Positions 1 through 8,635 of a DNA stretch of 64,000 nt are shown in pieces. The first letter of the stretch is position 1; every line of letters starts with the position of its first letter. The translations under genes were made by a program, and so were the position numbers. Origin of the DNA: an uncultured Desulfosarcina sp. GTDB lineage: Bacteria; Desulfobacterota; Desulfobacteria; Desulfobacterales; Desulfosarcinaceae. A model generated the notes under the pieces. It was not told the origin of the DNA and did not search any database. It worked only from the letters and a program-made list of their open reading frames with translations. The stretch lies in NCBI RefSeq assembly GCF_963668215.1, contig NZ_OY764190.1, forward strand, positions 3,100,001-3,164,000, written 5' to 3'.

Positions 1-148
1 GAGATTAACGTTCCATAACGCATAACCTGTTGAAAGTGTATAGGGAATCGATATCTTTACAAAAGTTTTACAATGTTTGCGGGACCATGATATGTAAATA
101 TTGATCAAAATTGAAAATCAACCTGACACCGAAAACCGGTACCTGTCC

Positions 149-817
149 ATGATCGACCTCACCTGCAATAAAAGCCTGCTGAATCGTATTCGTACAAACC
201 TGGACCGCTTTGCGAATCGCACCAAAGCCAGCAGAGGCCTAAAAGAGGCTGCGGTGGCCATCGCAATTGTCGATACCCGGAAAGCGCCGCATCTTCACGA
301 TACCGAAACCCGGGAATCGGAGAGGGGACAGGCGGCCATCATACTCACACGCAGATCGCCGAACCTGAAAGATCATGCCGGTCAGTGGGCGCTGCCGGGC
401 GGCCGTGTGGAACCCGGGGAACATCCGGAAGAGACTGTGTTGAGAGAGCTTGAAGAGGAGGTCGGGCTGCGGCTCGATGCAGATCGGATTGTCGGGTGCC
501 TGGATGACTATGGCACGCGGTCGGGTTTTCTCATTACGCCGGTGGTTGTCTGGGCGGGTGCGGACGTTTCTTTGACGGCCAATGCCGATGAGGTTGCATC
601 CATTCATCGAATTCCCCTGACCGAACTGATGCGCGAGGATGCTCCGATGCTCGAAAACATTCCCGAAAGCGAACATCCGGTTCTGTTTATGCCCATTGGA
701 AAGGATGTTGTGGCCGCGCCGACCGCGGCAATGATTTACCAGTTTCGGGAGGTCGCCCTTTGTGGAAACGACACCCGCGTCGATCATTACGAACAGCCTC
801 GCTTCGCCTGGAAATGA
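149..817 (+). CDS. NUDIX hydrolase, CoA-pyrophosphatase-like
   Basis: Predicted to hydrolyse a nucleoside-diphosphate-linked substrate, most likely CoA or a CoA derivative. A full NUDIX box is visible (GRVEPGEHPEETVL followed by RELEEEVGL, fitting Gx5Ex7REUxEExGU). Just before it, ILTRRSPNLKDHAGQWALPGG resembles the signature of CoA pyrophosphatases of the NudL type (LLTxRS, then LRxHxG and PGG). The ATG at 149 gives 222 residues; a TTG at 101 in the same frame would add 16 residues, and neither has a clear ribosome-binding site. The gene stands alone ahead of a long non-coding stretch. Family assignment is firm; the exact substrate is inferred from the motif. Confidence 0.85.
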   Translation: MIDLTCNKSLLNRIRTNLDRFANRTKASRGLKEAAVAIAIVDTRKAPHLHDTETRESERGQAAIILTRRSPNLKDHAGQWALPGGRVEPGEHPEETVLRELEEEVGLRLDADRIVGCLDDYGTRSGFLITPVVVWAGADVSLTANADEVASIHRIPLTELMREDAPMLENIPESEHPVLFMPIGKDVVAAPTAAMIYQFREVALCGNDTRVDHYEQPRFAWK

Positions 818-1193
818 TCAATGGCCGCGGCTGTCGCAAAAAGACGCGTTCAAAGGAGCACGGGATGCCCTTCAAACGGAGCGCGGTTTTGCCATCCCAG
901 CGCAATATCTTTTTTTCGGTGCAATATTTATCACTCAGCGATTATCACGCGTTTATCTCATGGGGACTTCCTTATCATTTATGTAAAAAGCAAATATCTA
1001 TTAGAAATAAAAGAATAAAATGCTTGAGAGAATCAGACGCTAACCCCGATTACACGTCCCTTTGAAAGAGGAATCCAACCGTTTCGACTGGAACCATTTT
1101 TGCTTTTCCAATTCTAGTTATCCACCGTGGTACCATCCGAATCCATTTTGTTTTCATCAACGTGTCACGAATTTTATTGGAGACCTTCGCCGC
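818..1193. other. Non-coding gap between NUDIX and GAF genes
   Basis: About 375 bases with no convincing gene. Short open frames exist but have no recognisable motif or ribosome-binding site. The middle part (about 900-1030) is AT-rich and may hold the promoter of the following GAF gene, but I cannot point to a clear -35/-10 pair. Confidence 0.4.
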
Positions 1194-2222
1194 ATGAAAC
1201 AACAACACGATTATCTCAGGCTGTTGCTTGACGTCACCAAGTCCCTCACCGCCGAGCTGAACATGGATAACGTCCTGCATCTGATCGCCTCCCGCGTTCC
1301 TGAAGCGGTTCAAGTGGATGCCGCGACCATTCGCCTGCTGGACCCGACCGGGAAGAAGTTGGTTTTAAAAGCCGCCTCCGGTCTGAGCGATGCGTATTTA
1401 GAAAGAGGCCCCATCGACGCAGAGGAGAGTGTGCTTTCGGCCCTGAAAGGAACGCCGATTGCCATCGTTGACGCCGATAGTGACCCCCGAATTCAATATC
1501 CCGAGGCGGCCCGCAAGGAGGGGATTAAAAGCATTCTGGTGGCTCCCATTCCCATTCGGGGGAAAATCAACGGGGTGTTGCGGCTGCTGACGCGCACCCG
1601 GCGCGAATTCGAGCCATTGGAGATCGAATTTGCAGCCGCCCTGGCCGAACAGTGCGGCATCGCCATTGAAAATGCGCGCATTTACGACGAACAGAAACGC
1701 CAGCTGAACTATTTCAAGGGCGTCTGCGAAATCAGCAAAACCATCGCCGAGACCCGGCAATTGGACGATATTTTTACTTTCATCGTTACCAAACTGCCCG
1801 AGGTGATGGATTTGAAGGCCTGCACCCTGCGCCTGTTCGAATCTTCAAAGGGGCAGCTGGAACTGAAGGCGGCGTATGGGCTGAGCCAGGCCTATCTCGA
1901 ACGCGGGCCCATTGACGACGAACTGGCAACCTATTTCATCTTGAATGGCGAACCGGTAATGATCCTGGATGCGACGACCGACGTCCATACGCAGTATCAC
2001 CAGGAAGCGGCCAACGAGGGGGTGGGCAGCATCCTGGCCGTACCGCTTTCAATCCGCGGCGAAATTATCGGCGTATTGCGCCTGCTCACGGCGGAACAGC
2101 GTCATTTCTCCGAAAGTGAAATCAATTTTGCCATGACGGTCGCCGAACAAGGTGGGGTGGCCATCCAAAACGCCATCGATTATCAAAAAATGGAAAGCCT
2201 TTTGAAAGACTGCAATTCCTGA
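1194..2222 (+). CDS. Tandem GAF-domain sensory protein
   Basis: A 342-residue soluble protein made of two GAF domains (roughly residues 10-155 and 175-335) with no output domain. The halves look like an internal duplication: each carries GLS-x-AYLERGPID followed by a conserved core (SILVAPIPIRGKINGVLRLLT against SILAVPLSIRGEIIGVLRLLT). GAF domains bind small ligands or cyclic nucleotides, but no ligand can be deduced here. The ATG at 1194 is chosen because the frame continues upstream only to a TTG at 1062 through sequence unlike a GAF domain; GGAG about 11 nt upstream may serve as ribosome-binding site. A strong terminator follows at 2286. It probably signals through a partner protein, which is inference. 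Confidence 0.8.
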   Translation: MKQQHDYLRLLLDVTKSLTAELNMDNVLHLIASRVPEAVQVDAATIRLLDPTGKKLVLKAASGLSDAYLERGPIDAEESVLSALKGTPIAIVDADSDPRIQYPEAARKEGIKSILVAPIPIRGKINGVLRLLTRTRREFEPLEIEFAAALAEQCGIAIENARIYDEQKRQLNYFKGVCEISKTIAETRQLDDIFTFIVTKLPEVMDLKACTLRLFESSKGQLELKAAYGLSQAYLERGPIDDELATYFILNGEPVMILDATTDVHTQYHQEAANEGVGSILAVPLSIRGEIIGVLRLLTAEQRHFSESEINFAMTVAEQGGVAIQNAIDYQKMESLLKDCNS

Positions 2223-2285
2223 GAATCGAAATAGGGTGCCCTTTGCCCGAACTTAACGGAGAGGCTTGATCCCTGCTGAGAGTAC

Positions 2286-2324
2286 AAAAGCCCCGAAGTG
2301 AGTGGATCGATTCGGGGCTTTTCC
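2286..2324 (+). terminator. Rho-independent terminator after the GAF gene
   Basis: Perfect 12-bp arms AAAAGCCCCGAA (2286-2297) and TTCGGGGCTTTT (2311-2322). The AAAA/TTTT ends make it able to work on both strands. The insertion sequence begins two bases past this hairpin. Confidence 0.85.
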
Positions 2325-2325
2325 T

Positions 2326-4085
2326 TAGTGCCCATCCAGAAATGGTTAATTTGCCCGATATCTTTGTTGCGCGAAAAATTTACTCCTCGAAATATCGACT
2401 ATCTGAAGTTTCCCCGTTTTGGGTGGCGGCAAGATGGTTGAGAATTCTCGCGACGTGTAAATATTGCTAATGATTACAGGCGGTTAATAGAATGGCGGCT
2501 CCTTGTAACCCATTGATATCATTGGACATATTCGGCTGATTTTTTAATGATAAGCGTAAATATGTATAAAATACGGGAAGTTATGATTGAATGCGAGGGC
2601 CGGTTGTGGTATGCTTCTTCTACCACGAAAAAAAACACCAAAACCGGGAGCCTCGCATGTTCATCCTACACGACATTCTCGAAAAACTCAAAAACGAATT
2701 CCCGCAGTCTCGAAAAGGTCAAGAGTGCGGAATCTGGTTCACCTATACGATCATGGCGATCATCGTGCCTTTCGCCTCGTCCAGGACATCGTGCATCCTC
2801 CGGTGTCTCAGATCCCTGTTCGGCTTTACCGGGATACGGCGAAAACGATTCTACACGTTCATGGCATCTCCAAAGATACCATGGAAACGATTGTGGCAGA
2901 CGCTGTGGAAAATGATTCCCCAACCACTGACCGGCGGGCGGCTGTTGCTGGCACTGGATGACTATGTCAACCCCAAAACGGGCAAGAAAATCTTCGGATG
3001 CGAAAAGATATTCGATCATGCTGCCAAACAGAATCAGTCGAAATATCCGTGGGCACAGAATGTCGTTACCGTGGGACTGCTGAAGATCGTCAAGGGACGA
3101 TGGGCGTGCCTGCCCTTGAGCTACCGCTTCTATCACCTGAAAAAGAGCATTGCCCGCATGCATCGCCAAGGCGGGCCGAAATTGGCGTTTACCAGCAAGA
3201 TGGCCATGGCTGTCGACATGATCACAGATGTTGCCGGGGTCTTTGGTCGAAAGCGGATCATCGTCACCACCGATTCCTGGTTCGGTAACAATGGCTTGTG
3301 GAAGCCGCTGCATGATCGACTGGGAATATGGATTGACATGATTTCCCGGCTCAGATCGAACAGCAATCTGTTCGATCTGCCCGGTCCGCATGTCAGCAGT
3401 CGGGTGGGGCGGCCCCGAAAATACGGCCGGAAATTGGGCAATGCGGCGTCGATGGCTGCGTATTACAGATCTCTGGCACAGGAATACACCGTCAATTTGT
3501 ATGGCCGCGACAGGACCATCTTGGCCTATGAGCGTGTGGTCATGCTCAAAACGATGCGCTGTGCCGTCAAAGTGGTTTGGGTTTATCGACAAACCCAGTG
3601 GGTGGCTTTTTTCTCAACCGACATGTCCCTGTCCGTTCGACAGATCGTTGAGTATTATGGTGCCCGCTGGAAAATCGAAGCCCTGTTCAAAGAACTGAAA
3701 CGCGACATCGGCAGTGCCGAAACGCAAACCCGTCATCCGCAGGCGGTCGGCAACCACCTGCACTTTTGCATGTTGGCGACCACCGTCGCCTGGATCTATG
3801 CAAGTCGGGCCGAGAAGACACCAACCCGTCGGCATGCAGTTGATGGCCGGAGCCATTTTGCCTTCTCGGACGTTCGCCGATCGATAGCCAAAGCCGCCAT
3901 GGACGATAATTTTCGTAGGCTTTTCCCTGGCCCACGTATATCCGTCATAAATTCACTGGTGGACGTACTGCTGCACATGGCGGCGTGATGCTTTATAGGA
4001 AACTTTAGATCGACTATATGTCTGTGGGTAAATTTTTCGTGCGCCTCGATCTCAACCAAATTTACCGATTTCTGGACGGGCACTA
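2326..4085 (+). mobile_element. Intact IS4-superfamily insertion sequence
   Basis: About 1.76 kb bounded by long imperfect inverted repeats. The left end starts TAGTGCCCATCCAGAAAT at 2326 and the right end, read on the other strand, starts TAGTGCCCGTCCAGAAAT at 4085. The similarity continues inward for about 85 bp to AAGTTTCC at both ends, including a shared CGAAAAATTTAC block. It holds one complete transposase gene. No target-site duplication is evident in the flanks (TTTTCCT left, TTTTTTA right). The left end abuts the terminator of the GAF gene; the right end lies 28 bp past the last gene of the sulfur operon, so neither neighbour is broken. Confidence 0.8.
2657..3988 (+). CDS. IS4-superfamily DDE transposase
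   Basis: A 443-residue transposase that appears complete. The catalytic DDE triad can be placed: Asp101 or Asp102 in LLLALDDY, Asp206 in IVTTDSWFG, and Glu341 in YGARWKIEALFKELK. The last fits the Y(2)R(3)E(6)K signature of the IS4 superfamily exactly. The chosen ATG (MFILHDILEKL) follows a short leader; an in-frame ATG at 2591 would add 22 residues without family-like sequence. The gene fills the space between the long terminal inverted repeats. No frameshift or internal stop is seen, so the element may be active. Confidence 0.88.
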   Translation: MFILHDILEKLKNEFPQSRKGQECGIWFTYTIMAIIVPFASSRTSCILRCLRSLFGFTGIRRKRFYTFMASPKIPWKRLWQTLWKMIPQPLTGGRLLLALDDYVNPKTGKKIFGCEKIFDHAAKQNQSKYPWAQNVVTVGLLKIVKGRWACLPLSYRFYHLKKSIARMHRQGGPKLAFTSKMAMAVDMITDVAGVFGRKRIIVTTDSWFGNNGLWKPLHDRLGIWIDMISRLRSNSNLFDLPGPHVSSRVGRPRKYGRKLGNAASMAAYYRSLAQEYTVNLYGRDRTILAYERVVMLKTMRCAVKVVWVYRQTQWVAFFSTDMSLSVRQIVEYYGARWKIEALFKELKRDIGSAETQTRHPQAVGNHLHFCMLATTVAWIYASRAEKTPTRRHAVDGRSHFAFSDVRRSIAKAAMDDNFRRLFPGPRISVINSLVDVLLHMAA

Positions 4086-4112
4086 TTTTTTAAAAATGAA
4101 AATAGTTTCGCT

Positions 4113-4772
4113 TCAACCGGCCGGTTGCCGGTCGCCATGCTTCTCCCACTCCTGCACTTCTCCCTCCTCCACATCTTCCCAGCCGGTGATCATGGCTTTG
4201 ACATGGGCGGTGACGGTGTGGCCGGTGGTGGTCATATAAACGTGCACGATGATAAAGCACAGGATGGCAAAGGCCCCGGCCGTATGGACGAAGGCGATGA
4301 CATCCAGGGTAAGCCAGTCCAGCCCCCAGGACCTCCAGGAATTGTAGCCCCAGTATAAGAATCCCGACAGCATTTGAATGGGCAGGAGAAATGCCGCCAG
4401 GGAAAGGTAAACGATGCGCTGGAGGGGGTTGTGCTTGGCCTCCTTGCGTTTGGGTACCGGATGGCTTTCACCCCGAAAGATGCCGTAGCTGTAATACAGG
4501 ATCACCTGAAACATCTTTTTGGTGGTGGGGATGTACTGCTTCCACTCACCGGTGGTGAATACCCAGAACACAAAGAAAGCAAAGGCGATCAGCCAGCTCA
4601 GGCCCACGAAATTGTGGACATTGACGGCTTCATCGAATCCCAGGAAGGGAAAGGTGCCGTGCACCTCGAAGCCGGTGACCAGCAGCACGAAGATCAGGGC
4701 CATCTGCAGCCAGTGCCAGAAGCGCTCGTAGCGGGTGTACAGGTACATGTTGATCATTTTCTTGGCGGACAT
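4113..4772 (-). CDS. Cytochrome b561-type membrane subunit
   Basis: A 219-residue integral membrane protein with four likely helices (about residues 18-38, 53-75, 118-143, 155-182). Histidines placed to bind two b haems include His20 (RYERFWHW), His53 (NVHNFVG), His163 and His177 (IIVHVY). This is the fold of thiosulfate-reductase and formate-dehydrogenase cytochrome b subunits, which pass electrons between quinone and a periplasmic partner. It starts 2 bp after the stop of the octaheme cytochrome gene and has a GGAGG site inside that gene's end, so the two are co-translated. I infer that it forms the quinol-linked anchor for the octaheme protein. The start ATGTCCGCCAAG at 4772 is supported by the ribosome-binding site. 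Confidence 0.85.
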   Translation of the reverse strand: MSAKKMINMYLYTRYERFWHWLQMALIFVLLVTGFEVHGTFPFLGFDEAVNVHNFVGLSWLIAFAFFVFWVFTTGEWKQYIPTTKKMFQVILYYSYGIFRGESHPVPKRKEAKHNPLQRIVYLSLAAFLLPIQMLSGFLYWGYNSWRSWGLDWLTLDVIAFVHTAGAFAILCFIIVHVYMTTTGHTVTAHVKAMITGWEDVEEGEVQEWEKHGDRQPAG

Positions 4773-4774
4773 GT

Positions 4775-6406
4775 CTACTTGCCCTCCTTTCGCCCGTTGG
4801 TGAACATGCGGGTCAGGCCGTGGATTCCGACGCCCAGCAGGTGGCCCAGCACCAGAATCCATCCAATTGAATCCAGCAAGGTGAACTTGTCCCGCCCCGG
4901 CATGTAAAAGCCGGCCAGACTGGCCAGACGGCTTTCGGTACGGGTGTGGCATTCGTTGCAGGCGACCACGTTCTCTTTGGGGGCCACCATGTGGGTAATG
5001 GGAAAAACATAGGTGGTGTCCACGAAGTCGAATTCGCCGGAAAAGGGGATGCCCAGGGCCTCCTGGCCCTTGGTCAGGGCATGATTCCAATCCAGGGTGG
5101 TCCAGTAGCCGTCGGGACCGGAGAGCATGGGGCCGAGCAATGTCTTGTGGACTTTGTCGTAGGGCTGCTTTCCGCGATGAACCTTGAAGGGAAAGATCCG
5201 GGCGTTCTCGTCATCCCGGCTGCCCACCGGATGGCTCACGCGGACGACCTGGCTGGGATCGATGGCATCGCGGGCCGTGGTACTGCTGATGGAACCGTTG
5301 TACCAGAAGTATTCCGGTTTGACATTCTTGTCCCATTTGAACTGACCCTTGATGGACATGTAGTCGTGTTTGCCGAATTCGTCCTCGGTTTTGTATGGCT
5401 TGCCGTCCTTGAGTTTTCCGGCCTGGGACCAGTCCCAGGACATCTTGGTGGGATTCACCCGGGCGAATTTCGGGATGTGGCAGCTCTGGCAGGCCACCTT
5501 GTCCGTATGGTCGTTGGCCTTGGAGTCGGCTTTGTGCGGGGTGCTGCTGTGACAGGACTCACAGGTGATCTTGGTGGTCAGGTCGTCCTCGATCAGGCTC
5601 TTGCGGTCCGTGGCCGCCGGTTTCGTATAGACCCGGCCGGCGATGTTGTGCAGCTTGGTTGTGTGACAGCGGGTGCAGGTGAAGTTCTGTCCGTCGCTGC
5701 CCATGTGGACATCCAGAGCCTTGTTGGGCTTGGTCAGCGAGGTGTCCAGATCGCCGTGCTTGACCCCGTCGCCGCCGCCGCCCTTGAAGTGGCAGGAACC
5801 GCAGTTCTGACGCTCGGGCCGAACCACCGCCTGAACCGCTGCCTGGATATTGGCACGGATTTCGTTGGCGATCTCCTGCTCTTCAGGATCGTCGGAGCCG
5901 TCGAACGCTTCAAAATCTTCGAAGGATTCTTCCCAGTTGATCGATTTCTGGCCATGACAGTTGAGGCAGTTGACCGCTTCGGTTTTTTTCCCCCATCCCG
6001 GGTGGCAGCTCAGGCAGCCCTTGTCCTGCATCCTGTCGGCCGAGATGCAGAAGTTGTTGACGGAATCGCCGCCCTTGCCATGTACACTGCCGTCTTCGGT
6101 GGTGTAGGCCTGCCAGGTCCAGTGAATGGTCTGGTGGAACTGGTCTGCGGCTTCCGTGTGGCAGGAGATGCACGCCCGGGTCACTTCCGGACCGGACCTG
6201 AAGTCCTTTTGCAGCGCCTTAAGGCGGGAGTGATCGGTGGTAATCCAAAGCTGTTTGCCTTTGGTGGCCTGGTCTGCCATGGTGCGGCCCGGTGCCCGTT
6301 CTTCTTCTTCCGTCGCACCGAAGGCGGCGGACATCCATATCGACGCGAGGAAGAACAAAAGCAGGGTGCACCAGATGGTGGATCGGCGCCCTCTGGTTGA
6401 CTTCAT
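4775..6406 (-). CDS. Octaheme c-type cytochrome, tetrathionate-reductase (OTR) family
   Basis: A 543-residue exported multihaem protein. It has an N-terminal signal peptide (hydrophobic 11-30) and exactly eight CXXCH motifs starting at Cys79, 131, 147, 202, 244, 282, 306 and 483. A C-terminal helix (about 511-530) tethers it to the membrane. Eight haems, with the wide gap before the last one, match the octaheme tetrathionate reductase family known from Shewanella, which can reduce tetrathionate, nitrite and hydroxylamine in vitro. The coupled cytochrome b gene downstream and the rhodanese and DsrE-like genes upstream point to a sulfur-compound role here. Substrate and direction of electron flow are inference. 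Confidence 0.88.
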   Translation of the reverse strand: MKSTRGRRSTIWCTLLLFFLASIWMSAAFGATEEEERAPGRTMADQATKGKQLWITTDHSRLKALQKDFRSGPEVTRACISCHTEAADQFHQTIHWTWQAYTTEDGSVHGKGGDSVNNFCISADRMQDKGCLSCHPGWGKKTEAVNCLNCHGQKSINWEESFEDFEAFDGSDDPEEQEIANEIRANIQAAVQAVVRPERQNCGSCHFKGGGGDGVKHGDLDTSLTKPNKALDVHMGSDGQNFTCTRCHTTKLHNIAGRVYTKPAATDRKSLIEDDLTTKITCESCHSSTPHKADSKANDHTDKVACQSCHIPKFARVNPTKMSWDWSQAGKLKDGKPYKTEDEFGKHDYMSIKGQFKWDKNVKPEYFWYNGSISSTTARDAIDPSQVVRVSHPVGSRDDENARIFPFKVHRGKQPYDKVHKTLLGPMLSGPDGYWTTLDWNHALTKGQEALGIPFSGEFDFVDTTYVFPITHMVAPKENVVACNECHTRTESRLASLAGFYMPGRDKFTLLDSIGWILVLGHLLGVGIHGLTRMFTNGRKEGK

Positions 6407-6458
6407 CGTTTCCCCCTATGGGTTACCAATTGATTTTGTGTCATTTTTTGCGTATCGG

Positions 6459-7601
6459 CTACATGGGCAGTTTTTTCAGGGTGAAGGAACCATTTTTTTT
6501 AATGGTCATCTCACCGTCAACGTAGAACACGTTTTTCAACTCCGGCCGGACGTCCTGGACCATATAGAACGCTTCGCCGCTGCGGGCGCCGGTGCCGCAG
6601 ATAAAGACGACGGGTTTGTCTGCGGGAAGCGTCTTGATTTTCTCTTCCAGATTGTCGATGGGGATGTTCACCGCGGTTTTCAGACTTCCCTTCTTATACT
6701 CATCCGCATCGCGCACATCCACCAGCAGAATCGCTTCAGGAGAGTCGTTGACCAACCGCTTGAATTCAGCGTGATCGATGCTGCCCTCTTCCTCGCCGGC
6801 CTTGATGGATCCAGCGGAAGCCGTGGCCGCGGAGGCCTTGCCGGCATAGGCCACCCAGGCCGGATAGCCTTCGGCGAAAACCTTGACGTTGGTGTAGCCC
6901 ATGGCGATGGCCCTGGCGGCACTCTTGTGGCTCAGTTTGCAGTGCAGCCCGCCGCAGTAGAAGACCACCAGTTTGCTCTTTTCTGCGGGCAACTGATCTT
7001 TCAGATCGTCAAACTGCATGTCAGGGATGCTGATGGCCGTCGGAATGTGGCCTTTGTCAAACTTCTTGCGCTTGGGACGCGAGTCCACCAGCACCATGTC
7101 GGCGCCTTTGTCGATCTGCTCCTTGACCCATTCGGCCGACACTGCCGGATAGTTGGATTTGTCCGAGATCCATTGAGGATAGCCTTCGGCAAAAACCTTG
7201 ACGTTGGTGTAGCCCAACTTTTCCGCCTTTGTGGCAGACTTGTGGCTGAGCTTGCACTTCAATCCGCCGCAGTAGAAGATCAGCAGGGCGTCCTTGTTGG
7301 CCGGCAGCTTGTCGGTCATTTTGTCGAACTGGCTGTCGGGGATGCTGACGGCCATGGGGATGTGTCCCTTGATGTATTTGGGTTTGTAGGGACGGGCATC
7401 GATGAGCATAACGTCTTGTGACAAGGGGATGGAAACGTGCTGTTTCACGAAAGCCATATCCACGATGTCGTGAAAGGGGGTAAAGGCTGGCTCGGCGGAC
7501 GCTTGCGCCGGCGCAGTCGTTTCCCGGGTTGTGGCGCAGCCGGTGAGGGCGGCAGTGAGAAAAAGCAGGCAGAATGCCATAATCGTCATTCGTCGAAACA
7601 T
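6459..7601 (-). CDS. Triple-rhodanese lipoprotein
   Basis: A 380-residue secreted lipoprotein: the signal ends in the lipobox LTGC with Cys22 as the lipidation site. Three rhodanese domains follow. The first two are near copies with active-site cysteines Cys111 and Cys216 in the unusual loop YCGGL-x-CKLSHKSA, which contains a second cysteine (116 and 221). The third has Cys335 in the more standard loop ICGTGARSG. Rhodanese domains carry sulfane sulfur as cysteine persulfide. A location at the outer membrane or periplasm next to the octaheme cytochrome suggests sulfur handling outside the cytoplasm. The ATG at 7601 is chosen because it gives a clean signal peptide; sequence further upstream does not. 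Confidence 0.87.
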   Translation of the reverse strand: MFRRMTIMAFCLLFLTAALTGCATTRETTAPAQASAEPAFTPFHDIVDMAFVKQHVSIPLSQDVMLIDARPYKPKYIKGHIPMAVSIPDSQFDKMTDKLPANKDALLIFYCGGLKCKLSHKSATKAEKLGYTNVKVFAEGYPQWISDKSNYPAVSAEWVKEQIDKGADMVLVDSRPKRKKFDKGHIPTAISIPDMQFDDLKDQLPAEKSKLVVFYCGGLHCKLSHKSAARAIAMGYTNVKVFAEGYPAWVAYAGKASAATASAGSIKAGEEEGSIDHAEFKRLVNDSPEAILLVDVRDADEYKKGSLKTAVNIPIDNLEEKIKTLPADKPVVFICGTGARSGEAFYMVQDVRPELKNVFYVDGEMTIKKNGSFTLKKLPM

Positions 7602-7680
7602 GATGCGCTCCTTGGTAAACCGTTTGCGGGCCGTCCGGTCCAGACCGGACGGCCCAATTGGGTTGGCAGGCGCAAAGCGC

Positions 7681-8025
7681 CTATTTGCACTTGGCCGGAG
7701 TGGGAGAATCCGCAGCATGATCGTGCAGATAGGTGTAAATGTCGGTCAGATCGTTTTCGGAAAGGGCCTCCCATTCCGATTTGCATCCGAAGTCCCCGAA
7801 ATCCTTTTTCTCGAAGACCCGCGTCCATTGGGCCTGGGTTTTGGCATCCGGGCTGATGGGCGGTTTGGGCGAATTCACTTCCCCTCGCTCCATGCAGGCC
7901 TTGTACACCTTGCGGTAGGTATATTTGCCTTTGCGTTTGTTGCCTTTATCCAGGGCCAGGGCGACGCCGACCGAAGAAAAGAGAAAGATGCTTGCAGTGA
8001 TGAGAAAGATTGCTTTTTTGAACAT
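7681..8025 (-). CDS. Small exported cytochrome-c-like protein lacking a haem motif
   Basis: A 114-residue protein with a clear signal peptide (residues 1-25, ending ALA). The mature part, GNKRKGKYTYRKVYKACMERGE and later PPISPDAKTQAQW, resembles small class I cytochromes c in which KYLYRKxCxxCH opens the domain. Here the first haem cysteine position is Tyr41 and the haem histidine is Met45, leaving only Cys44, so no CXXCH exists. Cys81 and Cys113 are the other cysteines. It sits between the DsrE-like and rhodanese genes of the same operon. The likeness to cytochrome c is my reading of the pattern and not a search result; it may instead act as a thiol or sulfur carrier. Confidence 0.6.
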   Translation of the reverse strand: MFKKAIFLITASIFLFSSVGVALALDKGNKRKGKYTYRKVYKACMERGEVNSPKPPISPDAKTQAQWTRVFEKKDFGDFGCKSEWEALSENDLTDIYTYLHDHAADSPTPAKCK

Positions 8026-8079
8026 GTTGCCTCCTTTGAAGATAAAAATAACGATATATCCGTTCACTTGAATTGCGGT

Positions 8080-8394
8080 TTAAAACACCAGATAACGGTC
8101 CGACTGGGCCAGCATTTCGGCATTTTTGGCCTGGGTGGCAAAATCCTTGAATCCTACGCCCGGCACCTCGTCTTCCCTGCCGTGCAGGCCATTGGCCCTG
8201 AAACTGACATCGCAAACGGCAAGCTTCGCCTTGCCCACCAGTTCCTTGAATTGCGGCTGCATGCTCAGGCGAACGCCGCTGCCGGTGAAAAATACGCTGA
8301 CCGATTTGCCTTTCTCGTGGGCGGCCTTGGCCAGGTTGACCACGTGATGCAGATGCTTGTCCGTGCTGACCAGGATTCCCAAAGACTGCGTCAT
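8080..8394 (-). CDS. DsrE/TusD-like sulfur relay protein
   Basis: A 104-residue cytoplasmic protein with the DsrE/DsrF fold pattern: an N-terminal beta strand (LGILVSTD), a helix with NLAKAAHEKGKSV, then VFFTGSGVRL. Its only cysteine, in LAVCDVSF near residue 61, lies where DsrE and TusD carry the persulfide-bearing cysteine, so sulfur transfer is plausible. It is the last of three DsrE/H-like genes in a row and is 37 bp from the 57-residue protein upstream. No dsrAB or tus operon is near, so this is a separate set. Confidence 0.75.
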   Translation of the reverse strand: MTQSLGILVSTDKHLHHVVNLAKAAHEKGKSVSVFFTGSGVRLSMQPQFKELVGKAKLAVCDVSFRANGLHGREDEVPGVGFKDFATQAKNAEMLAQSDRYLVF

Positions 8395-8431
8395 GGTCTT
8401 GCCTCCTATTTCTGGATGGGCATGTAAGCGA

Positions 8432-8605
8432 TCACCACCAGCAGATCACTTTGTCGTTTTCGAATATCTTGTCGACCAGCGTCGGCCAGTCGACCAGTCC
8501 GTCATAAAGACCCACCACGGACGCCGTGTTGTCCGTGGACATCTCGGCGGTAAATTTCTCCACCGTCTCGTCGGGTTCTGATCTGAGGATGTGTAGTACT
8601 TTCAT
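8432..8605 (-). CDS. 57-residue DsrH/TusB-like small protein
   Basis: A very short gene between two DsrE-like genes. It encodes MKVLHILRSEPDETVEKF and ends with DKVICWW before TGA. The opening strand and the position in the trio fit a reduced DsrH/TusB-type subunit, with Cys55 near the C terminus as the only cysteine. Spacing to the neighbours is 30 and 37 bp, and its codon use matches them, which supports it being real. Assignment to DsrH is by context and general pattern; similarity is too weak to be sure. Confidence 0.6.
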   Translation of the reverse strand: MKVLHILRSEPDETVEKFTAEMSTDNTASVVGLYDGLVDWPTLVDKIFENDKVICWW

Positions 8606-8635
8606 ACTGTTGTTCCTTGTTTGGGGCGGTTCGGG

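Noticed and set aside
2232..2285. GGGTGCC and GCTGAGAG segments that recall the first half of a TPP riboswitch
   Set aside because: The second half (ACCTGATCTGGATAATGCCAGCG-type) is missing, no thiamine gene follows, and the stretch leads straight into a terminator and an IS.
4946..6400. Long open frame on the plus strand opposite the octaheme cytochrome gene
   Set aside because: It is a composition shadow of the GC-rich minus-strand gene, has no known motif, and the minus-strand frame has eight haem motifs.
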